This document shows positions 42,806-53,600 of a stretch of 64,000 nucleotides of DNA, piece after piece. The stretch comes from Pomphorhynchus laevis (taxonomy: Eukaryota > Acanthocephala > Palaeacanthocephala > Echinorhynchida > Pomphorhynchidae), in contig WNNJ02001492.1 in the NCBI GenBank assembly GCA_012934845.2, positions 1-64,000 on the forward strand, read 5' to 3'. The notes below the pieces were generated by a model, which saw only the letters and a program-made list of their open reading frames with translations, did no database searches and was not told the DNA's origin. The number at the start of each line of letters is the position of its first letter. The stretch's first letter is position 1. The translations under genes were made by a program, and so were the position numbers.

Positions 42806-44129
42806 CTAAATTAGTTGGAAGGGGGATGCCAACCTAGACAGAGCTAGGTGCAGGAGGGTTACCCTCCCTGCCACTAGCCCCGTCGCGGGTCGTACCCCCA
42901 GGGCAATATCTTCATTTCCCAGAGAATCCTTCTTATCCTGGGGGTGGGACTGTTCTGGCCGAAGCCCCCCTCTTCTTGGAGTGGGGGTTTTAAGCTCGTT
43001 AGGCATGGGGGCAGCTGTTGTCCCTACAAAAGAGGATAGCAGAGGTCCAATCATTGTTTGAAATTGCGAAAAAATAGCTCGTTTCTGGTTATCAAGAAGT
43101 TGAATGGTGTCAGCGTTTGACATCCGGTCGGCTGGTGAACCAGCAGCAGAGGCGTAGTTGATCGGGTTTCTAGGCTTAACAAACAGTTGTTTATATTCTT
43201 TAAATCTTCTGCAGCGCCTTGATCAGGCCGGATGTTCCCCTCCGCAATTAGCGCAAGAGGGGGAGGCCTGACATATTTCCCTTTTAAAAGCATACTGACA
43301 ATCCCCAGCACCACAAACACCGCATACCAAGGCCTTGCTGCATGTAGAGTACCAGTGGCCCCAGGCATGACACTTGTTACAGTGGGGGAATGTGAGTCGG
43401 TCTTCGTCAATTAGAGTGAATCCTAAGTTAAAACATAATAATAATAATAATACAAATTTATTTAATGTGGCAAATTATCTTATGTTTATTTAAAACATAG
43501 GAAAGGATTCGCTGACGATTTAGAAAGAAGCAGACCGGAATCAAGATCTGTATTTGCAAAATCCACTGGGAGGGGGTCGCCCCCTTACCTAGGACTTGCC
43601 TCACTGATTGGAGGCCATACAATTTTTTCAGAGTTATCAAATCTTCTTCTGTTAGAAACAATGGAAAATTAGATATTTTAACTGAGCACTGAAGGGGTTT
43701 CAACGTTATGGAACCAGAGTCCAAAAGGTGCTTGTCAAAATAATCTTTGTATTCCTTTAATAAAGAGGCATTCGGGAAGGAAACTCTTACAGTATTGTCC
43801 AAAATCTTCACTGAATTGAACAGCACCCTGTTTGGATGAATTGATACAAACTTTCGCAAAAAAGTTGAGAAGAGATTGTGTTTCTCTATTGGTTTTGTTG
43901 AATTGATAATGCACAGGTTAGCTAATTTTGGAATCGGGGGTAGCAGCCCCTTATCTGCATTTAATAAACACGAAACATCACTAACCTGGTTAGAATTGTC
44001 TCCAGTAGACGAAAGATTTGAACCAGATCGTTCATTTCTACCATATTTCATTGTAAAATCACCAAAAGTTGTAGAGCTTTGAAGCTTCGATAGCGTTTTA
44101 GCATTCATTTTTTGATATTGCATGTACAT
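42806..44129 (-). pseudogene. LINE-C ORF1 (gag-like, CCHC zinc knuckles)
   Basis: 44129-43458 gives a 223-residue frame with PNRVLFNSVKILDNTVRVSF and VKISNFPLFLTEEDLITLKK, an RNA-binding-like region. Its last residues (ICHIK) come from an inserted LINE-B tail. Beyond the insertion another frame (about 43415-43220) reads CNKCHAWGHWYSTC, a CX2CX4HX4C knuckle, then CGVCGAGDCQYAF and CANCGGEHPA. The remainder (43123-42806) is Pro/Arg-rich. The protein would bind element RNA. Confidence 0.7.
43438..43488 (-). mobile_element. Extremely truncated LINE-B 3' tail inserted in LINE-C
   Basis: On the minus strand it reads TTTGCCACATTAAATAAATT then TGTATTATTATTATTATT, identical to the last bases of LINE-B plus its tail. 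About 25 bases of element are present. A 9-bp direct repeat TAAAACATA lies on either side (about 43429-43437 and 43489-43497) and is a probable target duplication. Confidence 0.65.
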
Positions 44130-44589
44130 TTTAAAGAGCCTTGTCAGTTTTTTACTTTAATAAATCATTAATTTTTTAGAGCCTTGTAATTTTTTGAAGA
44201 TGCTAACAGAAGTTAACGAAATATCAAATATAATTTTCTTATTTTCTTTGATCTAGCTCCAATAATTATTTATCAATAACGGATCATTATAAAAAAAATT
44301 ATAAAATTAGTACTATATGGTAAAGTTTCTAATGCGATGAGACTACTTAATGTCAATTGAGAGATATGTAAAGTGCACGGCATCGGACATTTGGTATTCA
44401 GTGGAAAGATCAGAGAAAACATATCACTTATCGATTCTCACAAAGCACTTTCAAACCCAGAAATTACACTTACCATTGATCAACAGGCTGTCAAGACCCT
44501 AATATTATTGTCTTTATTCTAATTGATTATAATCACATTAAATAATCATCAAAAAGACGTGAAAATCGTGGAACTTCGAATTTAGCTGC
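44130..44589. other. AT-rich spacer
   Basis: No gene was recognised. A weak LINE-E-like stretch may extend upstream to about 44380, but no motif could be read. Confidence 0.4.
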
Positions 44590-44925
44590 TGAGGACGAAT
44601 CAATTAAACTTTCTAATGTGTTGGTAGAATTGCATCCAAAATTGATGGCAATCAGATTAATGCCGCTTGATAAAGATCAAGGAATTAAGTCAATTAGCAT
44701 TTGGGAAGTGAGCCGTAGAATAATTTCAAAGACTATCTTATTAGTAATGTCTTCTGATTTGCAGGAAGTGACTGGAAGTGTACAATTATGTTATATTCGC
44801 GCTGAAGCTGCAGCTCACTCAATACGGAAACAAACGAATAACGTAACGAATGACGTTTATTTAATCAACCTTCACCTTGCGTTGAAAAACATAAAATTGA
44901 TGTCCGTTTTTCTCTAGACGTCTTT
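44590..44925 (+). pseudogene. LINE-E copy E3: RT N-terminal fragment
   Basis: The 99-residue frame at 44618-44917 matches E2 21880-22080 in order: IRLMPLDKDQGIKSISIWEV for the LDKSPEVRPIGVGEV block, SRRIISKTILL, and LQEVTGSVQLC. Only the RT fingers are present. Confidence 0.65.
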
Positions 44926-44989
44926 CTCTACATTGTACTTCAAAATATTGAATTAAGGACGAGGTAATAAATTCTAGATTAAACTGGTA

Positions 44990-45245
44990 CACAAACTGGG
45001 ACCGAAGCGGAACCGAGGTGACATAAGACATCGAATTGTCAAACATTGGAATAAATTACCATCTACTGTTGTTGAGGCTACAAATGTATCAGAATTGAAG
45101 AATTATCTTCGTGCTAAATTCCGCCTTGAATCCTGACTTGTTTCAGCTATTTTGTTGACTATTTTTTATTTCTCTCTCTTTTTTACTGTGATGCCCCTGT
45201 TTTGACCTTTGCTCTTTTGGCGGTCAATGAATAATAATGAAGAGA
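44990..45245 (+). pseudogene. LINE-I 3' end (ORF2 C-terminus and tail)
   Basis: A frame near 45020-45137 reads HRIVKHWNKLPSTVVEATNV and ELKNYLRAKF, the usual C-terminus of CR1-like and related LINE proteins. The tail has a TTGACC/GGTCAA hairpin near 45204-45226 followed by AATAATAATG. Confidence 0.65.
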
Positions 45246-45292
45246 TAATTTATTGCCATCGAGCCTCTCGGCTTCGACAAAATATAAAAGGA
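45245..45292 (-). repeat. LINE 3'-end fragment, minus strand
   Basis: Reversed, it contains TCGAAGCCGAGAGGCTCGA, a hairpin followed by an AT tail. It recalls the end of LINE-D at 19825-19850 (GAAGCCGAGTAACGGG). It lies tail to tail with the LINE-I end. Confidence 0.4.
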
Positions 45293-46019
45293 AAGGAACA
45301 AATAGTTACAAACCAAATACATTTAATATAAACGCATGCTAATGTTAGACGTTGTACCAATATATTGCATATTCTCTTCGTCATATACTATACTGCTTAT
45401 GCGCCTGCACTGTTCCTTTTAAAAGACAACATATAGATCGCACATTTTACTGTATACGATCGATATCTTGCAAACTCAAATGCTGCAAATATGGACATTC
45501 GAAAATATGAAGCAAGGACCAGAAAGCGCACAAACAAAATTTGCACGAACAACACGACGATCGCGAATGTAAAGGAATACGTATACGACAAATCTTATCG
45601 TGATACCCATGAGTTGAGAAACGCCAAACCAATGGCCGTTTACAATTGTGTGAATTTTTCCAATGTTGTTGACAGGCAACTGGCTTAAAAAGTGTTTCGG
45701 TAAAAAGTGTTCCGTTAAAAAGTGTTATTATTATGAATAATAATATATATTTTTACACAAGAGTATCCATTTGTAATATTGGAATTTGCAGCGGCCTCAA
45801 TTCCTTTAACACATAAACTTCACAAATATTCGAAGGAAGCTGTTTGAACGGCGAACTAGCATTTAGTTGTTTAATAATAAAATTTGAAATTCCGTCCGAA
45901 GGAATCGTTGCACTTGAATTGTCTTATGGTGCTGATTTAATTGAAAATATAAAATCAAAGATTATAACCTGGCTTGAAAGTGTAGAAATTTATTAGAAAT
46001 GATGTAAATAATTCCCAAT
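45293..46019. other. Spacer
   Basis: Several short antisense and sense frames at 45390-45690 overlap one another and show no recognisable motif. Nothing else seen. Confidence 0.45.
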
Positions 46020-46590
46020 GTTTCATACTTTGGTTTAAAATGCGCATTAAGGTAATGCTATGTAAATACCGTCTTTTTCCGGTTCTCAAATTTTTCATAA
46101 CGAAAGGTATTAGTAAGATACGTACCTGCTTATTCGGCTTTTAACCGATAATAATCAAATTTCGAAATATTTAATTTTTATTTTTTTAGAAAAAATTAAA
46201 AATTAAAAATAAAATGTGTAGTGCATATTACGACCTGACACGTTTAATACCTCATTGATAAACGATTCCTCATAGCATAAAAAATGTATATCAAGTAAAA
46301 GTTAAGAAAAATCTTATGATAAAAATTATTTTTTGAAATAAACACTTTTTTCAAATTTTACAATTATGGACACAACGATTTTTTTCATATTATTTAAATC
46401 ATCGAAGTCGAATATACCTACAATCAAAATTTTAGATCAATTCAACATCTAGGTGAAGAGAAATATAATGTTTAATTAGGGATGACTTGTTCAACTTGGT
46501 TTTCATCAAAGCAATGACAAAAATATCATTTTGATGAAACGTTTTAACTTAAAATAACTTTTAAATGTGGTCCAAAAGATTTTCAAAACG
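46020..46590 (+). repeat. Dispersed noncoding repeat R, copy 1
   Basis: About 500 bp recurs in reverse orientation at 53084-53600, with long identical runs such as AATATACCTACAATCAAAAT, TTAATTAGGGATGACTTGTT and GATACGTACCTGCTTATTCG or their complements. Part recurs directly at 47336-47570. No coding capacity is present. Confidence 0.8.
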
Positions 46591-46919
46591 GTGTTATTAT
46601 TTCGACAAACAGACGAGCAAAGCTCATAGTTGCACAGTTTAAAAAAGAAAAAAGAAAAAAGAAAAAAGAAAGACTCACAAACATAAGTCAAAAAAGTTCA
46701 TATTTGAATGCTGAAACCGATATTGAGTTGACAATTTCTTCACTTAATCGGTTCCACTTACATACGATTCGGTGTCCAAATTGTACAGTTTTAGAGCGTA
46801 TAACTCGGCGATGGGCTAAAGTAAAATTGTGTCCACGCAAAGCCCGACTTTAACGAACAGTCATCAATTTTGTCAAGACGTGATTTCCCTTGTGTAAAGC
46901 TTCCCATGTTGAACACATA

Positions 46920-47215
46920 TCTCGCCGAAACCGAAAGTCGCTTATAGAAACCATACCAAGTTTTTTAGCCTTTCATTATAAGTTAAGGCTTTAACTGAAT
47001 TTACGAGCTTTGTTGCCCGGCGCAGCACATTTTCAATTCTATTTTTCTCGTATACTGTTCTTGGAAACGAACATTGTGAAGCATAGGTAAGATGACTGAT
47101 CACAAATGCGTTGGCGAGTGCTCTAAATGAAACTGGACTCAACACACTAAAAGTTCTACGAATCATCCCAACCATTCGATTTGCTTTTGAGCAAGCCAAC
47201 TCAGTATTCCAACTG
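46920..47215 (-). pseudogene. LINE RT C-terminal fragment
   Basis: The minus-strand frame 47199-46942 reads ACSKANRMVGMIRRTFSVLS, SHLTYASQCSFPR, IENVLRRATKLVNSVKALTYNERL, a typical post-palm segment of CR1/Jockey-like LINE reverse transcriptases. No other part of the element is nearby. Confidence 0.7.
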
Positions 47216-47660
47216 ATGTAAATTTATTAAGACGGGAACATCGCCTCCAAGCATATTCGCTTAAATAAAGGTTCATCCATCCTTTATTTTTCGCCTTTTC
47301 CTATATAAAATGTTTTAGTGAACGCCATTCTCAAAAATTTCAATTATGGACACTGATTTTTTTCTATTATTTGAATAATCGAAATCGAATATACCTACAA
47401 TCAAAATTTTAAATCAATTCAAATATCAGACGAAGATAAATAAAATGCTCAATTAGGGATGACTTGTTCAATTTAGGTTTTCACCATATAAATGACAAAA
47501 ATAAATCATTTCGATGAAATTCTTAGCTTTAATAACTCTATTGTCGTCCAAAAGATTTCCAAAACGATGTAAATTGATTAAGGCATCGAACTTCGCCTCC
47601 AAGCATATTCGCTTAAATAAAGGTCCATTCATCCTTTATTTTTTGTCCTTTTCTCTATAA
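47216..47660 (+). repeat. Dispersed repeat R, partial copies in tandem
   Basis: A block with GCCTCCAAGCATATTCGCTT and AAATAAAGGT occurs at 47250-47340 and again at 47595-47665. Between them, 47336-47570 matches repeat R copy 1. A third copy of the block is inverted at 48575-48695. Confidence 0.7.
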
Positions 47661-47740
47661 AATGTTTTTATATACACCATTGAGATTGAATTTATTGTGT
47701 ACAACATCTTATAAATTGGAAACAAAATATGTGTTTCCAA

Positions 47741-48115
47741 TTCGTGTTAAAATTCATCTTCTTATCGTTGCTTTCCGCCTTGTAACTTTTCATACCCCTT
47801 CATTTATCAACCTTCCTTTTCTTGATAATTCTCGTCCTGTTTACTGTTCTTTGCGTTCCTGTAATTCCCTTCTTTTACATGTCCCAAACTACTCTACCTC
47901 CTTTGGACTCCGCTCCTTCCTGGTGGCTGCTCCTCTATCGTGGAACCATCTGCCCATTCATATACGCCAATCAACTTCCCTGCAGTGCTTCAAACGACAA
48001 ATCCGATCCCATTTTAACAATTTATCTGCTTGACTTTCTCATTTTTGTTTGTGGACTTGTAAGCGTACAGCTTGTACGCATTTGCCACATTAAATAAATT
48101 TGTATTATTAACACA
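47741..48115 (+). mobile_element. LINE-B copy B2, very short 5'-truncated insertion
   Basis: Encodes only the last ~95 residues of the LINE-B ORF2 (LLIVAFRLVTFHTPSFINLP to SHFNNLSA, stop at 48033) and the 3' UTR. The hairpin is GCGTAC-AGCTT-GTACGC (48063-48079), followed by ATTTGCCACATTAAATAAAT and TTGTATTATTA. Confidence 0.85.
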
Positions 48116-48574
48116 TCTTATACCCTATTAAAAATAAGAAAATCTTAATTCTATGGTAAAATAAGATTATGGGAAAAAGAGAATGCGTACATTGGGAATG
48201 GGGAAAAGGAGAATGCGTACATTGGGAAAGAGGAAGATTATGGGAAGGGGAGTGGAAAGTGGAAAGTGGAAGGGGAAAGGTGTATGGGGAACGGTGAATG
48301 AAGAAAATGGGGGAAAGGCGAAAAGTGGAAGGATCATAAGTGCTACAGAAGGTGAAAATAAACTTATTTATTAAGGAAGTATCATTCACAGCGATTTTTG
48401 GGAAGGTTATGTCAAATTAGAATACTATGGTAACAACCACTTAACGATTAACTATTCAAAATTTTTTAATCCAATATCAGGTATCAACGATTCATTAACA
48501 TGTGTACATATTAGTCTAAATCTTTACAATGTCATACTGAGCGAATTAATTCGCAACGGGGTCCATTAAAACAT
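48116..48574. other. Purine-rich low-complexity stretch and spacer
   Basis: 48170-48330 is strongly purine-biased with a short direct repeat of AATGCGTACATTGGGAA (about 48182 and 48211). No gene was seen. Confidence 0.5.
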
Positions 48575-48695
48575 TTTATAGAGAAAAGGAAAAAAATAAA
48601 GGAGGAATTGACCTTTATTTGAGCGAATATACTTGGATGCAAAGTTCGCGCTTTAATAATTTGCATCGTTTTAAAAACATTTTGGACAAGAGTAG
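48575..48695 (-). repeat. Dispersed repeat block, inverted copy
   Basis: The complement of the block at 47250-47340 and 47595-47665 (AAAACATTTTATAGAGAAAA through GAATATACTTGGATG). Confidence 0.6.
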
Positions 48696-48701
48696 AGATT
48701 T

Positions 48702-48952
48702 ATAGTTATTACAGGAACAAATAAGCAGAAATTATCCTTTATTTGATAAAAAAATTCTATATTTTGATAGCTCCTGCTATCATCATCAGGATTAAGGTGA
48801 AACATTTTATTCATCAGGATAAACATTGTGATAAAATGTGAAACAGTTTATTGTAATCCTGATGATAATAGCAGGAGCTATCGAAATATAGAATTTTTTT
48901 TATCAAATAAAGGATAATTTCTGCTTATTTGTTCCTGTAATAACTATATATT
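48702..48952. repeat. 250-bp foldback element with ~95-bp arms
   Basis: The left arm (about 48702-48797) and right arm (about 48855-48952) are near-perfect reverse complements, including AGTTATTACAGGAACAAATA and GATAGCTCCTGCTAT and their complements. A ~55-bp loop contains a partial inner repeat around ACATTTTAT. It ends 20-25 bp before LINE-A4 begins. Confidence 0.85.
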
Positions 48953-49097
48953 TGAAATGGAAGAAGATTACTTCAAAAAATATTAACAGCTTAAACACAC
49001 AAATTTTAAGAGTTAATAGGAGGACTTCTATACAAAAAGTTACAAACATCTTACAACGACAACTATCGACGACAACAATCGACGACAACCATCGTTT

Positions 49098-50027
49098 ATG
49101 GGAGGACGTAAGAAAACAACTAAGACCGACACCAACTATGGACAACTGCAAGTACAGTGCTCGATACACGACTGCAGCGTCTGGACAACAATCACCTGCG
49201 ACAAGAATAAGGCTAAAGAAGACTTTGTATGTGGTTTTTGTGCCAACAAACTAATCTGCAACCTTTCCAATAAGCACATATCAACATCCAACACGTCAAC
49301 TCAAACTACCCCCGTCGTTTCTAATGTCCTTTCTCCACCCACCGACCCTGCCACCATATACACTTCCCATTCCATGTCATCTTCACTCCCCGACACCCCA
49401 CGTCCCGTCCTTCCCGTCTCGTTTCTCAATACCTTGCATCCATCAATCAAAATCACCTCCACCAACCTCCACTATCCTTCCACTCATAACCTTTCCTCAC
49501 ATCGCTTGCCACCCTCTTTATTATCATTATCCTCTATGTCTCCCGTCGTCAAACCAAATCCCTCCAAATCATCAACTGCCAGCTCTTCTATCGTGATCTC
49601 ACCTACTCACGTCAGTCGTCCTCCTTTACGGAAGCGCTTTGCTTCTCGCGATCGTTGCGTCATTGTCACTAATATCACGCCTTCTAACTCCTTATCTCCA
49701 CAAGCACGTCTCGACCACGATGTTTCCGCCTTCAGATCCATCCTCTCGTCTATTGTTCCTGCGGATAAACCATCCTTTTTCAAGGACATTTCTCCTGTCG
49801 CATTCATCCGTCTAAACAAATCTTCTCAATATAATCCTTCCCAGCCCCCTCTCTTAAAAATTGTTTTCAATCATCGCTCTCACGCGTCTTCTGTCCTCTC
49901 TCAACGATTCAAACTCATGTCATCTTCAACCACTAGAATTTTTCCCGATCGCGCCCCTTCTGAAATCGCTCAAATCTCTACAGCCCGAATCGAAAAACGC
50001 CGTCGCGAGGAAAACCGCGAAACATAA
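49098..50027 (+). CDS. LINE-A4 ORF1 protein
   Basis: 309 residues, uninterrupted. It opens MGGRKKTTKTD, then the Cys4 finger VQCSIHDCSVWTTITC with FVCGFCANK (residues ~19-53), a Pro/Ser/Thr-rich middle (residues ~65-165) and a C-terminal region with RKRFASRDRCVIVTNI, ADKPSFFKDISPVAFIRLNK and KIVFNHRS (residues ~175-280) that resembles an RNA-binding fold. It ends with a basic, Glu/Arg-rich tail. The expected job is binding the LINE RNA. ORF2 follows 59 bp downstream. Confidence 0.8.
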   Translation: MGGRKKTTKTDTNYGQLQVQCSIHDCSVWTTITCDKNKAKEDFVCGFCANKLICNLSNKHISTSNTSTQTTPVVSNVLSPPTDPATIYTSHSMSSSLPDTPRPVLPVSFLNTLHPSIKITSTNLHYPSTHNLSSHRLPPSLLSLSSMSPVVKPNPSKSSTASSSIVISPTHVSRPPLRKRFASRDRCVIVTNITPSNSLSPQARLDHDVSAFRSILSSIVPADKPSFFKDISPVAFIRLNKSSQYNPSQPPLLKIVFNHRSHASSVLSQRFKLMSSSTTRIFPDRAPSEIAQISTARIEKRRREENRET

Positions 50028-50086
50028 CTCCCCATCCGAAATATAGACGGAAATTTTCAAGTTCTCCACACCCGTCCAAAAATTCA

Positions 50087-51596
50087 ATGGCGCTTCATCT
50101 CTCCTATGTGTCTTCTCCACTAGACTCTTTCGCCACAACACACGGTTTCCGCCTCGGTCTCCTCAACACTAGATCTATTCTTAATAAATCCGATCTTATC
50201 CTCAACCTATTCACCAAGCAATCCATCGATCTCGTCTGCCTCACCGAATCCTGACACTCAGATTCCGACGACCTTTCCATTCGCCGTCTGCTCTCTGCCG
50301 GTTGCTCCCTAGTCGAATCCGCCCGCCCCCTCAGCTCATGCCCTTCTAAATTCTCTAATCATGGCGGCATCGTCGCATTCGCGCGTAACCCCGCGTCTCT
50401 TCGCAAAATCAATCCCCCTTTCAGTTCTTGCTCTTTTGAATTGCTCACTTGTCGTTATTCTAACCCGATCACTCTAGATCTCGCCATTGTATACCGTCCT
50501 GGTTCATCAGCTCCTACAGCCTTATTTTTTACCGAACTCGCTGACCTCCTTTCTCATTGTTCTTTGTCCTCAATCCCTTCACTCGTTCTAGGCGACTTCA
50601 ATATCCGCCTAGACCGCCCCTCTTCCACAGATTCTCATCAACATTCTATCCAACTACAATTACAAACTAATCTCCACTGCCCCCACACATATACTTGGTG
50701 GGGCACTCGACATCATCGCTGTCCCCGATCATTTTGCTGCCTACACCTCACTGTCCATCTCTGATCCTGGTCTATCCGATCACTTTCTAATCACCCTTGA
50801 TCTCACTCGCAACCACACCCCTCCTCACACACCTACAATCCTACGTCGCCCTTGGAGAAATCTTGACCTCTCTCTTCTCCGCTCTGCCTTACTCAAATCG
50901 TCTCTATCATTACCCACAATAACATATTCATCTCCTCACAATCTCGCCTTTCTTTTCAACTCTGAACTCACATCCACTCTCGATATTCTCTTGCCCTTCA
51001 AGTCTCACCCACACCGTCGCTTGCACCGTGCCCCATGGTTTGACATCCAATGCCTACTCTCAAAGCGTCGAGTCCGCCATGCTTTTCGAGTCTATCACCG
51101 CTCTCTCAGATGTGATTTCCCCTCGACCACTTTGTCTTTCCGTGATTCCTATCTTGCTCTTCGCCGGTCTCATCTCAACCTACTACGTACCAAATGCAAC
51201 TCCTTCTGGCAGCCTAAAATCATCACTTTATTGAACTCTAAGACTCTCTGGCATACTTTTAACTCAATCCTTGCTCGCTCCTCTTCGCCGTGCAACATCA
51301 ATGCCAATGATTATTTGTCATTTCTCCAGACTAAAGTATCCACGTTGCTCTCTCACACCCCGGTCTCCATCCTATCCCACTCTGCCCAGTCTACTCTCAT
51401 CCTTCCGGAACTCTTTCATCTTCTCCCTGTCTCATTTACAGAAGTATCATCTGTCCTCATGTCCTTGCCCAACAAAACCTCACCTGCCGATCCCCTGCCT
51501 ACTCACATATTAAAATCTATATCCTCATCGATATCCCCATTTATCGCAACCTTGTTTAACTTGTCCATCCGCAGTCGTATGTTCCCTTCACACTGA
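50087..51596 (+). pseudogene. LINE-A4 endonuclease and linker
   Basis: Starts at ATG 50087 (MALHLSYVSS). The catalytic Glu in LTES is followed directly by TGA (50252-50254). The domain continues at 50441-50764 with GDFNIRLDRPSS, then frameshifts at the 8-bp deletion near 50640. The SDHF block near 50775 and the linker frame 50991-51596 follow, ending at a TGA near 51594 where A5 has Trp. Confidence 0.85.
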
Positions 51597-51811
51597 AAAT
51601 CTGCAATCGTTCGTCCCCTCCTTAAGAAACAATCGCTCGACCCCTCCCTTCCTTCTAGCTATCGCCCCATTTCACTACTCCTACTCTTTCTAAGCTCTTA
51701 GAACGCCTCATCTTAATACAAATCAACGCTTATCTCTCCTCATCCAATCTGTACCATCCTTTCCAATCCGCTTTCCGCTCTAATCACTCGACAGAAATCA
51801 CATGCATAAAA

Positions 51812-52976
51812 GTGTACAACGACTTACTCATTTCTCGAGACAAGGCTCTATATAGTGTTCTCATCTCCCTCGACCTCTCCTCCGCATTCGACATTGTCGA
51901 CCACTCCGTGCTCCTTTCTCGCCTTCGTTATGTTTATGGCTTTTCTTCCTCCTCCGTAGCTTGGTTCGCCTCATATCTATCCGACCGTTCCTTTCGCGTC
52001 TGTTCTAATTCATCATCCTCCCCTCCCATCCCTATTTTTTTGCGGGGTTCCACAAGGTTCAGTCCTAGGTCCCCTGCTTTTCTCTCTTCTGCTTGGCGAT
52101 CTCTCTCCGTTTATCAAACCTTACTCCTTTAACGTCATGCAATACGCCGATGACATTCTAATCTATGATCATGCACCCGCACATCGCATACACGATATCG
52201 GCATTTCTGCCTCCAACTGTCTTTCTTCTATCTACAAACGTCTCTCCAATCTCCATCTCGTTCTAAACCCCGAAAAGTCCAAAATAATGTGGATCCTTCC
52301 CCGTAAACCAAGCATATCTCCTCCCATTGTATCTTTTGCCTCATCAATCATCCCTATAGTCCACAATCTCACTTTCTTAGGCTTCCATTTCGATGATCAC
52401 CTTTCCCTTAAACCCTTCGTCCGTGACAAGGTCCGCTCATCTAACTTAATTCTCCGTGACATCCGCCGTATCCGCCCCCTTATCGACTTCCGTTCTTGTA
52501 TGTCTCTTCTTTCATCGCTTCTTTTCCCTAAAATCGATTACTGCCTCAGCCTTTTCGCCAATTCTCCAAAATCCATCATCCTACCCCTACAACGAATAAT
52601 CAACACCGCCGTTCGAGTGCTCTTTTGTCTCCGTCGCTTCGACCACACATCCACATATTTTGCCCAACTCTCCTGGCCCACCATCCACATTCGCATCAAA
52701 CTCCGCCTTCTTCTCGTTACCTTTCGTCTCATCGCTGTCGGCTCCCCATCGTTCATCAACCTTCCTTTCTTAGACGTTACTCGTCCCACCTCGCTATCGC
52801 TTCGTTCCTGTCATGCCATCTTACTCCACTTTCCTAATTACTCCAACATCTACGTTTTCCGATCCTTCCTCGTCGCTGCCTCACTCGCCTGGAATCAACT
52901 CCATCTCGACGTCCGCCGCGCCCCCTCCTTTATCACATTCAAACACCTCCTCCGTTCACACCTTCTCGACACCTGA
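51812..52976 (+). pseudogene. LINE-A4 reverse transcriptase
   Basis: Frames 51812-52132 and 52137-52976. The first carries LISLDLSSAFDIVDH and then frameshifts at an extra T in the run near 52035, just before the PQG block. The second carries QYADDILIYDHAPAHRIHD and the full thumb and C-terminus to the natural end (LRSHLLDT). Apart from the frameshift the palm is intact. Confidence 0.9.
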
Positions 52977-53083
52977 TTCACAGTCTTGTTTTGTTGTGGT
53001 CATGTAAGCGTGCGCTGGCACGCATTTGCCACTTTAAAATAAATCCTTTTTTTATGGGTTTAGTATTTATTATCAGTAGAGAG

Positions 53084-53600
53084 TTATTTTAAGTTAAAAC
53101 ATTTCATCAAAATGATATTTTTGTCATTGCTTTGATGAAAACCAAGTTGAACAAGTTATCCCTAATTGAACATCATATTTCTCTTCACCTAGATGTTGAA
53201 TTGATCTAAAATTTTGATTGTAGGTATATTCGACTTCGATGATTTAAATAATATGAAAAAAATCGTTGTGTCCATAATTGTAAAATTTGAAAAAAGTGTT
53301 TATTTCAAAAAATAATTTTTATCATAAGATTTTTCTTAACTTTTACTTGATATACATTTTATATGTTATGGACAATTGTCTATGAATGAGGTATTTAATG
53401 TTTCAGGTCGTACTATGTATTACACATTTTTATTTTTAATTTTGTTCTAAAAAGATAAAAATTAAATATTTCGAAATTTGATTATTATCGGTTAAAAGCC
53501 GAATAAGCAGGTACGTATCTTACTAATACCTTTCGTTATGAAAAATTTGAGAACAGGAAAAAGACGGTATTTAACTAAACATTGCCCCAATGCGCATTGT
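53084..53600 (-). repeat. Dispersed noncoding repeat R, inverted copy
   Basis: The reverse complement of 46020-46590 over about 500 bp. The inverted pair encloses 6.5 kb including LINE-B2, the foldback and LINE-A4. Confidence 0.8.

Larger units (their letters stand above)
40640..44129 (-). mobile_element. LINE-C, minus strand, gag-like ORF1 with CCHC knuckles
   Basis: A distinct non-LTR element in the Jockey/I/R1 style: ORF1 with CCHC zinc knuckles (44129 to about 42806), endonuclease (42801-42316, C-terminal half deleted), RT (42344-41193) and C-terminal region (41038-40715). It is interrupted by a LINE-B tail at 43438-43488 and carries a ~59-bp tandem duplication at about 41154-41271. Base composition is less AT-rich than its surroundings. 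Confidence 0.8.
48975..53050 (+). mobile_element. LINE-A copy A4, full-length but degenerate
   Basis: 5' UTR box (48975-49003, AAATATTAACAGCTTAAACA), ORF1 49098-50027 (open), a 59-bp gap, then ORF2 starting at ATG 50087 and ending at 52974, and a 3' UTR with hairpin 53008-53023. ORF2 breaks: TGA at 50252-50254, an 8-bp deletion near 50640, TGA at ~51594, a base loss near 51680 and an extra T near 52040. From the SSLPDTPRPVLPV residues of ORF1 onward it is nearly identical to A5; upstream of that the two differ. Confidence 0.95.

Noticed and set aside
45390-45690. Cluster of overlapping 60-67 residue frames on both strands
   Set aside because: Several frames overlap the same DNA with no motif and no repeat similarity; best explained as chance.
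48170-48330. G-rich run as a possible quadruplex or regulatory site
   Set aside because: It is simple purine-rich low complexity with mostly short G runs; nothing ties it to a gene.
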